A DNA stretch of 30,661 bases, from the IMG/VR virus record IMGVR_UViG_3300001460_000095, positions 2,494 to 33,154 of that record; one strand, given 5' to 3'. Position numbers and translations under genes: made by a program. Source of the stretch: a virus. Of this stretch, positions 14,915-21,402 are shown piece by piece. How positions within the stretch are numbered: position 1 is the first letter of the stretch; each line of letters opens with the position of its first letter. The notes under the pieces were generated by a model. The model saw nothing but the letters and a program-made list of their open reading frames with translations, was not told the origin of the DNA and searched no databases.

Positions 14915-15600
14915 GTGATATCCGCTGGTTCTGCTTCGGGGTCGGCAATTGCTTCCCAGGCATATCCTTGCCCTGCTTCGTTGTTCCATATATCTTCATT
15001 GTTATCATAATTACCTTCCATTTTAAATAGTCCCATAATGCCTGGAGATTTTAAATTAGCTTTGACAGATTTTGCATATTTAATATTAGTGTAAAAAAAG
15101 TATTCAGGTTCAAATCGGGTATCCCATAATTTAAAATGCCGTTTAGTTGCTCCTCTTACAGACGGCTGTTCAATATTGTCAACAAGAATATATCTTGGTC
15201 GTATTTTTATACACGATTTTAAATCCTTTACTGGGGCTTCGTCAATATGATTCCCATCAACAAATATTAAATCAATGTCTTTATGACGAGATTCATTATC
15301 CCATATTACATCAGGATAATATATATGATTATAATATTTTTTTATTTGTCTGTGATTGGTCTGGGCAACCTTGATAGGATCATAACTTGTAATTGATTGA
15401 ATTTCATTAAACACATGAAACATTAATAGTGTAGCGTGGCCAGCAAACATACCAATTTCAATAACATTCTTAGGACGCACTATTTCATTAACTCGTTGAA
15501 AACCTTCAATCAAGTCTTTATTGTTTAAGTCTGTCCATCCCCAACCCTCTTTAGGAAAATGAAGGTAGTGATCGTCAATGTTTAAAATGTTCGAGGCCAT
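14911..15600 (-). CDS. SAM-dependent methyltransferase (Methyltransf_24-like)
   Basis: A 229-residue protein. NVIEIGMFAGHATLLM (residues 45-60) is motif I, SYDP is the ribose-binding acidic end of strand 2, and DLIFVDGNHIDEAPVKDL is the D-G-x-H metal-type motif of the Methyltransf_24/CmcI group, followed by YILVDNIEQPSVRGA. The C-terminus is acidic. O-methylation of a sugar or related product is plausible. Its start overlaps the 3' end of the upstream oxygenase gene by 26 nt. Confidence 0.72.
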   Translation of the reverse strand: MASNILNIDDHYLHFPKEGWGWTDLNNKDLIEGFQRVNEIVRPKNVIEIGMFAGHATLLMFHVFNEIQSITSYDPIKVAQTNHRQIKKYYNHIYYPDVIWDNESRHKDIDLIFVDGNHIDEAPVKDLKSCIKIRPRYILVDNIEQPSVRGATKRHFKLWDTRFEPEYFFYTNIKYAKSVKANLKSPGIMGLFKMEGNYDNNEDIWNNEAGQGYAWEAIADPEAEPADIT

Positions 15601-16189
15601 ATAATTTCACTAAATCCCTATCTGCAGTAAAATGTAAGTTTTTGGAGACAACAGTTTTTCTAGTGTTCTTCTTAATGGGTGGAGATCTGTGCATTAGCAT
15701 TGGAGGAAAGAATATAACATCCCCTTCGACTAAATTAAAATGACTGTAGTTTAAAAACTCAGTAGCTTCAGTGGGATCAGGTAGCTCTATGTAATATACC
15801 ATGGCCAGGTGACCATTATGAGTGTGCCAACCAAAGTCTGACCCAAATGTATATTGTTGGAACCACATTCCTCCCTTATCTTGTATAAGTTTAATACCAT
15901 ATGTTTCTTCAAGCTCAGTATAGTAGGGATCTAATATATCATCTATTATATGCTTATAACGAGCCTTTGGATCACCTTTATCATGATCAACATAAAAGTC
16001 GGTCAGAAACCCCCCTCTCCCAGTGGCTGAGATATCGAGATTTTGAGCTACACTATATTGATGTATAGATTCTAATAGTAAAGGCTTGTGTTTTTCATGA
16101 TCTTCTACTTTAAATATATGAACATGATTTACATTACTAACCTTGGAGGGGTTGGTTGTTAAATTCTTCTTTGTCGTATTCATCATCAT
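15575..16189 (-). CDS. Putative 2OG/Fe(II) oxygenase with HxH motif
   Basis: A 204-residue protein. FGWHTHNGHLAMVYYIELP (H122, H124) followed by GDVIFFPPMLMHRSPP (H167) and R177 matches the pattern of the 2OG-FeII_Oxy_5 family, where HxHxN and a late H with an R ten residues on are conserved. HxH instead of HxD is characteristic of that family rather than a defect, but the ligand set should be treated with care. Three tandem ATGs (16189, 16186, 16183) lie inside the small upstream gene (52-nt overlap). It is the third oxygenase of the window, each from a different subfamily. Confidence 0.65.
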   Translation of the reverse strand: MMMNTTKKNLTTNPSKVSNVNHVHIFKVEDHEKHKPLLLESIHQYSVAQNLDISATGRGGFLTDFYVDHDKGDPKARYKHIIDDILDPYYTELEETYGIKLIQDKGGMWFQQYTFGSDFGWHTHNGHLAMVYYIELPDPTEATEFLNYSHFNLVEGDVIFFPPMLMHRSPPIKKNTRKTVVSKNLHFTADRDLVKLYGLEHFKH

Positions 16190-16322
16190 ACATCACTTCA
16201 TTCAACTGTTGCTTGACATCATCGGCCGATACTTCTCGTATACGAAGATCTTTTGCCAAAGATTTAGCTTTGTTATTGCCTTCTTTTTTATTGCGGGGAT
16301 CGTGCCTTGAAAATTTTGTCAT
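16137..16322 (-). CDS. Small charged protein (61 aa)
   Basis: Highly charged. The N-terminal third is basic (MTKFSRHDPRNKKEG) and the C-terminal third acidic with glutamines, with a helical middle (ADDVKQQLNEVMYDD). AGGAAGG precedes the ATG by 3 nt. It lies between phoH and the oxygenase gene and may be an assembly or nucleic-acid-associated phage protein. No family recognised. The 52-nt overlap at its 3' end is long, but its own ribosome site supports it. Confidence 0.55.
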   Translation of the reverse strand: MTKFSRHDPRNKKEGNNKAKSLAKDLRIREVSADDVKQQLNEVMYDDEYDKEEFNNQPLQG

Positions 16323-16330
16323 GTGCCTTC

Positions 16331-17026
16331 CTAATATCCTAGCATTTCTTTTGTCATTATATAATCTCTTACAAAATCAGATCGGACAATATCTTCCCAT
16401 CCAAAATTAATTACAGTAAAGTTCTTTAGCTGTTCAACAATCTGTAAGAACTTTACAATACCATTTTTTTCATCAGCATACTTAAAATCTGATTGCTTAT
16501 AATCGCCACAGAATATAATTTTACTATCACGGCCTACTCGAGTTATAACAGAGTCTAACTCATGAAAGTTTAAATTTTGCATTTCATCTACGACTATAAT
16601 AGTGTTGTCAAATGTTGTACCTCGTATGAAAGATGTTGACTCAAATTTAATTTGACCTGCTGTTGTCATCTTATTATATGATGCTCGATCACCAAACAAC
16701 TCGTTACATATAGTTTGGTAAGGTGTAGTAAACGCTTCTTCTTTTTCTGCTTTTGTTCCTGGTAAAAATCCCATATCTCTTGTGGGGACCATAGATCTGA
16801 GAATAACTAGCTGGTCGTGAGTGGTTTCTTTATCTAGAATATCCTCAAGTGCAAGATACAAAGCCATGAATGTTTTACCTGTACCAGCTGATCCTGTTAG
16901 TACTAAATTGTCTCTATCATCCCATGCTTTATAAGTTAGTTCTTGATTTTTTGTTAGTGGGTCAAATTGAAGAAGATCGTCCAATCTTACCGACATTGAA
17001 TTATTAACAGTCTTTTGGCGTTTCAT
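16331..17026 (-). CDS. phoH: PhoH-like P-loop ATPase
   Basis: A 231-residue protein. LTKNQELTYKAW gives the Q-like motif ahead of GSAGTGKT (Walker A, residues 45-52). RSMVPTRDMGFLPG is the strongly conserved PhoH segment (RPxVPxGxxxGFLPG-like), IIVVDEMQN (143-151) is Walker B, and IIFCGDYKQSD is the sensor-like motif. Phage PhoH proteins are common in marine T4-like and other phages; a role in RNA metabolism or phosphate stress is proposed but unsettled. The ATG overlaps the stop of the upstream small gene (TAATG) without a clear ribosome site, so it is probably coupled. Confidence 0.92.
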   Translation of the reverse strand: MKRQKTVNNSMSVRLDDLLQFDPLTKNQELTYKAWDDRDNLVLTGSAGTGKTFMALYLALEDILDKETTHDQLVILRSMVPTRDMGFLPGTKAEKEEAFTTPYQTICNELFGDRASYNKMTTAGQIKFESTSFIRGTTFDNTIIVVDEMQNLNFHELDSVITRVGRDSKIIFCGDYKQSDFKYADEKNGIVKFLQIVEQLKNFTVINFGWEDIVRSDFVRDYIMTKEMLGY

Positions 17027-17259
17027 TATGTTTGAATCTTACTGTGCCTTCCAGCATTTTTATGAGTCTTTTGTAATAAGTTATTCCATTCATTTCCAGC
17101 TTGTCTCCGAGCTATATCTCCTCTCGCGGTAATAAACTTTGCAGTAGATAATAATTGCTTCCACTCGCCAGTGGCAAGAATATCTTCTCGTTCAGCGAGT
17201 GAAAGCACCATTTCTCTTTCTTCACCTGACTCTATATTTTTCATTGTATATGTGGGCAT
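17026..17259 (-). CDS. Small phage protein with FmdB-like start (77 aa)
   Basis: It begins MPTYTMKN-GEEREM, the pattern of FmdB-type zinc-ribbon proteins and of a marine-phage family that keeps the MPTYxF start but lacks the cysteines. No zinc ligand is present here. The second half is helical (WKQLLSTAKF, EWNNLLQKTHK). Similar proteins typically sit beside phoH-like or replication genes in T4-like marine phages. Function unknown. Confidence 0.6.
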   Translation of the reverse strand: MPTYTMKNIESGEEREMVLSLAEREDILATGEWKQLLSTAKFITARGDIARRQAGNEWNNLLQKTHKNAGRHSKIQT

Positions 17260-17277
17260 GTTAGTCTGGCTTTCCAG

Positions 17278-17430
17278 CTATGAAGCTACTTCCAACGTTG
17301 ATTTTAGATAATCGCGTTTGCGGTTTAATTTAGATATTAGGTCCTTATTGTTCTTCATTTTAACCCTTTCTATATAATTGTTCAACTCTAACAAATCGTT
17401 TTTTAGTCTATCAACTTGGATTTTACTCAT
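17278..17430 (-). CDS. Small coiled-coil protein (50 aa)
   Basis: A 50-residue helical protein (MSKIQVDRLKNDLL..., ending LKSTLEVAS) with regular leucine/isoleucine spacing that suggests a short coiled coil. AGGAGA stands about 5 nt before the ATG, one of the best ribosome sites in the region. It fits neatly between the genes at 17026 and 17449, with 18 nt on each side. Unknown function; possibly an assembly partner or small regulator. Confidence 0.65.
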   Translation of the reverse strand: MSKIQVDRLKNDLLELNNYIERVKMKNNKDLISKLNRKRDYLKSTLEVAS

Positions 17431-17448
17431 ATTATCTCCTGTGAAATT

Positions 17449-17883
17449 TTACTTGAGAATTAAGTCTGGATATGCCTCCTTTACTAAATTTTTTGTGATT
17501 CCTTTAACTGGCATTTTTTTATTAATCATGCCAACAATGAGTTCTGCATCGCGTGGATGTACAGTCTCAATAATGTCTAAAAACATCTTCTCTCTTTTGA
17601 CTGTCATCATCTGAGCGCCTGGTCCACCTTCAACAAAATACTGAAGTTGTTTATTATGTCTCACCCATTCAGAAGGATGAGAAATATCTGGTGCTGGCTC
17701 ATACGGAACAGCGCCAGTTGGAAGTAACCATTTAACTGCTTCATCAAAAGTTCCACGAAGAATATCTTTCGTAGCCCAATGATTGTTATGCGTTTGAAGA
17801 ATTTTAATTTTTTCTGCTTTAGTCTTTGCTGCAGCAACTGAATCCAATATCTCGAAGGATCTGTATTCTCTTTTATTAACCAT
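17449..17883 (-). CDS. Conserved T4-like phage protein, DUF6433-like (144 aa)
   Basis: The N-terminal AAAKTKAEKIKILQTH followed by ATKDILRGTFDEAVKWLLPTGAVPYEPAP resembles a family found in marine T4-like phages in which a KTK-EKI-IL helix is followed by a W-LP-G-PPY loop. I recall it as DUF6433, from memory. The C-terminal half is helical. No catalytic motif is visible. GAGAG precedes the ATG. It is adjacent to rnh, so a replication-linked role is possible but unproven. Confidence 0.6.
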   Translation of the reverse strand: MVNKREYRSFEILDSVAAAKTKAEKIKILQTHNNHWATKDILRGTFDEAVKWLLPTGAVPYEPAPDISHPSEWVRHNKQLQYFVEGGPGAQMMTVKREKMFLDIIETVHPRDAELIVGMINKKMPVKGITKNLVKEAYPDLILK

Positions 17884-17892
17884 GTAATTCTC

Positions 17893-18738
17893 TCATTCTA
17901 TAAAGTCTGATATGTCTTCTAATAATCTACGGCATCTCTTTTGCACAAGAAAGTTCAATACTTTCTTTTTATTGCCAACCTTATCTTGATTGTCGTACTT
18001 ATATATAATTTCTTTTTTGGCAGATTGAGGTGTCTCAGATAAATCTATTAACTTTTTATTGCGAAGATAGTTACGATATATCTCTTCTCCATGCGCTTTG
18101 GGATCGTTTATTAGCTCATCAAGAATATTTTTTCTTAAAGGAGATTGCCGTATTCCTTCAACAAAACATAGGTCACCAGATAATACATTAGGAATTCCAT
18201 CCGCCTGATCACCTTTTAAAATCAACTCCATTAGCTGTCGTCGAGGAGTTTCTTCTTTTATAAACTTCTTCTTCATAGGAGAGTATTGATTAATGTTATC
18301 ATACTTTTGAAGTTGTACAAAGTCTTTATCTGACGACACAATTAACACAGGTTCGTTCTTACCAAATTCTTGTGTCTCTTCGCACAATACAGCTATTATA
18401 TCATCAGCCTCGCAATCATTTTGACGTACGACTCTATAGGGAAAGTTATCTTCTATTTCATTAAGAACCATATTAGTAAGACGAAAAAGTTCTTCCCAAT
18501 CTAAACCAGAAGACTTTCGGCTTGCTTTTCGTTTAAACTTATAATGAGGATAAGCATCGTACCGCCAGTTTTTCATACCATCTGTACAAATAACCAATTC
18601 GCCATATTTTCCACTAAACTTTGATCTGTACATACGCATAGAGTTAAGAATCATATGACGTACCATATCTTCTTGCACATCTAATTTTTGTGTCACTACA
18701 TTACTAATGGCAATTGCATTATAATCAATTAATATCAT
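17893..18738 (-). CDS. rnh: T4-type RNase H (5'-3' FEN-family nuclease)
   Basis: A 281-residue protein matching T4 RNase H over its length. ILIDYNAIA carries D5, VRHMILNSMR follows, VICTDGMKNWRYD carries D53, and DCEADD (E110, D112, D113), SSDKDFVQL (D137, D139) and LKGDQADGIPN (D177, D180) complete the metal-binding set. T4 RNase H removes RNA primers and adjacent DNA from lagging-strand fragments. The short T4 N-terminal extension is absent. AAGGAC precedes the ATG. A consensus promoter (18777-18804) and a GC-rich leader hairpin lie immediately upstream, so it can be expressed apart from guaC. Confidence 0.9.
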   Translation of the reverse strand: MILIDYNAIAISNVVTQKLDVQEDMVRHMILNSMRMYRSKFSGKYGELVICTDGMKNWRYDAYPHYKFKRKASRKSSGLDWEELFRLTNMVLNEIEDNFPYRVVRQNDCEADDIIAVLCEETQEFGKNEPVLIVSSDKDFVQLQKYDNINQYSPMKKKFIKEETPRRQLMELILKGDQADGIPNVLSGDLCFVEGIRQSPLRKNILDELINDPKAHGEEIYRNYLRNKKLIDLSETPQSAKKEIIYKYDNQDKVGNKKKVLNFLVQKRCRRLLEDISDFIE

Positions 18739-18754
18739 TTAAAAGTCCTTTGCA

Positions 18755-18769
18755 GCCCCGCTCAGGGGG
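18755..18769 (-). promoter_or_regulatory. GC-rich leader hairpin of the rnh transcript
   Basis: The minus strand carries CCCCC, TGAGC and GGGG, a 4-bp G/C stem with a 6-7 base loop, in an otherwise AT-rich gap. It begins right where the mRNA from the 18777-18804 promoter would start, so it may protect the 5' end or act as a weak pause. There is no following T tract, so it is not an intrinsic terminator. Confidence 0.45.
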
Positions 18770-18776
18770 TACTTAG

Positions 18777-18804
18777 ATTATACATCAATTATTTTATTTG
18801 TCAA
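18777..18804 (-). promoter_or_regulatory. Consensus sigma70 promoter for rnh
   Basis: The minus strand carries TTGACA (18804-18799), 16 bases, and TATAAT (18782-18777): both hexamers are perfect. The -35 box lies inside the last codons of guaC and the -10 just after its TAA. The predicted start is near 18770, giving a leader of about 30 nt with the GC hairpin and the AAGGAC ribosome site. A promoter this strong implies early, host-polymerase-driven expression of rnh and the genes after it. Confidence 0.82.
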
Positions 18805-19888
18805 CAGCATATACAGAATTAAACTGTTGTGTACATTTTATAAAAGTTGTGCACTTACTAAGTTGCTTCAACTTCATGGCTCCTGCATATGTGCAAGTAC
18901 TTCGGATCCCACCAAGTAAATCTTGGATTGTTAATTTTACGTCTCCACGATATGGAACAAGTACTTCTCGTCCTTCTGAACTACGGTAGTCCTTTAGACC
19001 ACCAAAATGTTTTACATTTGCTGCGTCTGAACTCATTCCATAAAACTGCACAAACTGTTTTTTATCATAAATGGGTGCATAATACCCATCACCTTCATCT
19101 AAAAGTTCATTTAATTCATAAGTTTTAGTAATAATTTCACCACCACCTTCATCATGTCCAGCTAACATTCCTCCAAGCATAACGTAATCTGCGCCACCAG
19201 CAAATGCCTTAGCTACATCTCCAGGACAAGTGCACCCACCATCAGCAATGATGTGCCCTCCTAGTCCATGAGCAGCATCCGAGCACTCTATCACTGCGGA
19301 TAGTTGAGGATACCCCACACCAGTTTGAATACGAGTAGTACAAACACTGCCAGGGCCAATACCCACTTTAACAATATCGGCTCCAGCAAGAAGTAGTTCC
19401 TCTGTCATTTCACCTGTGACTACGTTCCCAGCTATGATTACTACATATGGAAATGCTTTACGTACTTTTCTAACTTGATCTACAAAGTGTTCTGAATATC
19501 CATTAGCAATATCCATGCACACATATTTCAAATGTCCACCCACTAAATCTTTGACTGCAACTAACTTATCATAATCAGTATCACTTGTACCCATGCTCAT
19601 TGCAGTATGATCACGAGATATTGAAAAGAAAGTTACTAGTTCTTCTACTGTGTATGTTTTAACAAGACATGTGAAGATGCTTTGGTCGGCCAATATTTCT
19701 GCCATTGCAAAAGTACCTACACCATCCATGTTAGCGGCCATAATGGGTATACCCACATATTCCAATTTACTATTACGGAATTTAAAGGTGCGTTCTAGCT
19801 TAACTTGACTACGACTTTTTAGTGTAGATCTTTTAGGACGAATTAATACATCTTTAAAGTCTAGCTTCTGATCCTGATCTATTCTCAT
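18794..19888 (-). CDS. guaC: GMP reductase
   Basis: A 364-residue protein, collinear with bacterial GuaC. The start [53 protein letters not shown], and [11 protein letters not shown] with catalytic C183 all match. [13 protein letters not shown] and [14 protein letters not shown] also match. It would reduce GMP to IMP with NADPH, releasing ammonia. The flap region (about 251-280) carries an insertion that makes it some 17 residues longer than the E. coli enzyme. The ATG overlaps the stop of the phosphoribosyltransferase gene (ATGA) with no ribosome site, so expression should be coupled. In a phage this is an auxiliary metabolic gene for purine balance. Confidence 0.95.
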   Translation of the reverse strand: MRIDQDQKLDFKDVLIRPKRSTLKSRSQVKLERTFKFRNSKLEYVGIPIMAANMDGVGTFAMAEILADQSIFTCLVKTYTVEELVTFFSISRDHTAMSMGTSDTDYDKLVAVKDLVGGHLKYVCMDIANGYSEHFVDQVRKVRKAFPYVVIIAGNVVTGEMTEELLLAGADIVKVGIGPGSVCTTRIQTGVGYPQLSAVIECSDAAHGLGGHIIADGGCTCPGDVAKAFAGGADYVMLGGMLAGHDEGGGEIITKTYELNELLDEGDGYYAPIYDKKQFVQFYGMSSDAANVKHFGGLKDYRSSEGREVLVPYRGDVKLTIQDLLGGIRSTCTYAGAMKLKQLSKCTTFIKCTQQFNSVYAVDK

Positions 19889-20271
19889 TGAGATTCAGGC
19901 ATTGTGAATAACGCTCTAACTCCATCCAACACAGGTATAGGTTTTCGTGCAAATATAACCCATTTGTATGCCCACATGGTATCTGGAGAATTACAATACT
20001 CTCTGAAACTGGCTCCTGTCGTATAAACATCATCACAAACTAATACCTTGTGTTCTTTGTTTCCACTAGCATATTTGTTAAGAGCCAATTCTAAAGGAAC
20101 TCCACCACGTGGAATACCTCTTGCCTTATAAAAAGGTTCAGTCTGATACTCCATAATCATACGAGCTAGTGCTGTCCAACCTTCAATAGTTATAGCATCA
20201 CATTCTATTTTCCATGGCAATTTATTACCAGCGTGGCTTATAAAGTCACCTTCTTGAAACAATTCAATCAC
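19885..20271 (-). CDS. Phosphoribosyltransferase-like protein (OPRT-like, short)
   Basis: 128 residues counted from GTG 20271, whose G is the last base of the TAG of the Fe-S carrier gene. A longer frame from TTG 20301 runs through that gene and is less likely. [13 protein letters not shown] (residues 77-89) is the PRPP-binding signature with D80-D81. [14 protein letters not shown] precedes it, and [17 protein letters not shown] near the start recalls the opening of orotate phosphoribosyltransferase. It is shorter than most family members (170-210). It joins PRPP to a base or acts on another ribose phosphate; its pairing with guaC hints at purine salvage. Confidence 0.72.
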   Translation of the reverse strand: MIELFQEGDFISHAGNKLPWKIECDAITIEGWTALARMIMEYQTEPFYKARGIPRGGVPLELALNKYASGNKEHKVLVCDDVYTTGASFREYCNSPDTMWAYKWVIFARKPIPVLDGVRALFTMPESQ

Positions 20272-20555
20272 TACACACCAAAACTTTCTCCACAACCACA
20301 ATTGGCTGTTGCATTAGGGTTAATTATTTTTAGATACGATCCACCAAGCTCTTGTACATAATCTATTGTGCATCCCAGTATAAACATTTCAGCTAATGGA
20401 TCAATCCATAGATTACCTACAGTAGGTTCTTTATCTGTTTGGCCCCATTCATATTGGAACCCTGCACAGCCACCACCTTTAACAGCTAAGCTAACGGATG
20501 GCTGTCCTGCGACTGCTAAATATTTTTCAGCCGATTCAGTTAGTTGTATTTTCAA
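20271..20555 (-). CDS. A-type Fe-S cluster carrier (IscA/HesB-like)
   Basis: A 94-residue protein starting with KIQLTESA, the usual IscA/SufA beginning. The three cluster cysteines are present: C30 in GGGCAGF, and C86 and C88 in NCGCGESF. The start codon is TTG at 20555 with GGAG 8 nt upstream; no ATG fits the family alignment. These proteins receive and deliver [2Fe-2S]/[4Fe-4S] clusters or iron. HesB-like genes occur in T4-like cyanophages. Candidate clients in this phage are the radical SAM enzyme and host Fe-S proteins. Confidence 0.92.
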   Translation of the reverse strand: MKIQLTESAEKYLAVAGQPSVSLAVKGGGCAGFQYEWGQTDKEPTVGNLWIDPLAEMFILGCTIDYVQELGGSYLKIINPNATANCGCGESFGV

Positions 20556-20766
20556 AATGTTTCTCCAACATTTCTATTCTGTCGCTAGCGGCTGCCATTG
20601 TATCCAATTCACATTGAATTGCTTCAACAACATCACTGTGCTCGCCAATACCGACTGCATTATTCATATACACTAAGATGTTTGTCTTAGCTCGTTCTAG
20701 TTCACCCTCTGCGTGCATACGTGCTGCTTTGCATAGCTGCATGCTCAATGTAGTACTCACTTTCAT
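20536..20766 (-). CDS. Small helical protein of unknown function (76 aa)
   Basis: A largely alpha-helical protein (MQLCKAARMHAEGELERAKTN..., then SDVVEAIQCELDTMAAASDRIEMLEKHF) with two cysteines about 40 residues apart. AAGGAG stands 5 nt before the ATG, a strong ribosome site. Its last codons overlap the Fe-S carrier start and contain that gene's GGAG. No recognised domain. The position between a GIY-YIG gene and an Fe-S carrier does not define its function. Confidence 0.6.
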   Translation of the reverse strand: MKVSTTLSMQLCKAARMHAEGELERAKTNILVYMNNAVGIGEHSDVVEAIQCELDTMAAASDRIEMLEKHFENTTN

Positions 20767-20767
20767 A

Positions 20768-21169
20768 TTAACTCCTTAAATGTTTGCTGTGTATCTTACA
20801 ACCTATAAATTCGTTGTAGAATTCATTGCTTAATAGAACGTCATATTGAAATTGAAGTTTTGCTTCATAGTATGAACATTCACCTTTTGTCTTACATAAT
20901 GTTAGGATTTCTCTTGTGAACGATTCTTCGCCGTGTTTCTCTACAAGAAGTTTAACCTCTGTGGAAGAACCATAGTATGACCGCCAATCACTTTCTACAC
21001 GCGTTTTAACACGTCTCTTGCGTGCTTTAGTCACTGGTAACGTCTTTGGTTTCCAAAAGAATTTTTTACCAATATACTTTTTACTATTAATGAGATCAGT
21101 TATCATATAGACAAAACCCTGGTATTCTTCTGGCGTTTTATCAAACTGTTGATCATTGTATACCCACAT
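20768..21169 (-). CDS. GIY-YIG family nuclease (Seg-like)
   Basis: A 133-residue protein. GFVYMITD (residues 18-25) and KKYIGKKFF (30-38) are the two GIY-YIG halves, R63 in DWRSYYGSS fits the catalytic arginine, E102 in SYYEAKLQF the metal-binding glutamate, and N119 the late asparagine. The KARKRRVKTR stretch is basic and may bind DNA. Family members include homing endonucleases and phage nucleases that cut host or competing DNA. The ATG stands directly after the T tract of an intrinsic terminator with no room for a ribosome site, so initiation is unusual. Confidence 0.75.
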   Translation of the reverse strand: MWVYNDQQFDKTPEEYQGFVYMITDLINSKKYIGKKFFWKPKTLPVTKARKRRVKTRVESDWRSYYGSSTEVKLLVEKHGEESFTREILTLCKTKGECSYYEAKLQFQYDVLLSNEFYNEFIGCKIHSKHLRS

Positions 21170-21203
21170 AAAAAAATAACCTCACTGTTATATGAGGTTA
21201 TTT
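21170..21203 (-). terminator. Rho-independent terminator abutting the GIY-YIG start
   Basis: On the minus strand, AATAACCTCA pairs perfectly with TGAGGTTATT across an 8-base loop (one more A-T pair possible outside), followed by seven T (21176-21170) and then at once the ATG at 21169. This is a strong leftward terminator after the zinc-ribbon gene. It separates the nrdJ transcript from the nuclease gene and may work as an attenuator, since no promoter is visible between the hairpin and the start codon. Confidence 0.8.
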
Positions 21204-21213
21204 ATTACCTTTT

Positions 21214-21354
21214 TTATTCGTCGTCTTCTAGGACTTCAAACTTCATTGGACTTCCACACATTGGACAGTATTGTGGTTCTTCGTCAGTGTCGATAACCAG
21301 TACCTGTGTTTCTATATCACAGGCAATACACTCTGCCCAATATTCTTCTTCCAA
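21214..21354 (-). CDS. Zinc-ribbon miniprotein with TTG start (46 aa)
   Basis: A 46-residue frame with C9-x2-C12 (AECIACD) and C30-x2-C33 (YCPMCGSPM), a classic two-knuckle zinc ribbon, and acidic ends (EEEYW at the start, LEDDE at the end). The start codon is TTG at 21354, preceded at 7 nt by AAGGAGG, the strongest ribosome site in the window; no ATG lies in frame upstream. It lies between nrdJ and the terminator at 21170, so it is the last gene of the nrdJ transcript. Possibly a transcription- or nucleotide-related adaptor. Confidence 0.75.
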   Translation of the reverse strand: MEEEYWAECIACDIETQVLVIDTDEEPQYCPMCGSPMKFEVLEDDE

Positions 21355-21402
21355 TAGTGTTCCTCCTTATATGCACAGTATATATGCAATAATTACCCTA
21401 AA

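Noticed and set aside
14915-14989. N-terminal extension of the 79-residue protein
   Set aside because: It lies fully inside the methyltransferase gene and has an arginine/serine-rich sequence typical of an out-of-frame reading.
21360-21400. Possible promoter (TATACT) before the zinc-ribbon gene
   Set aside because: No acceptable -35 at 16-18 bases. The gene is more simply the second gene of the nrdJ transcript.
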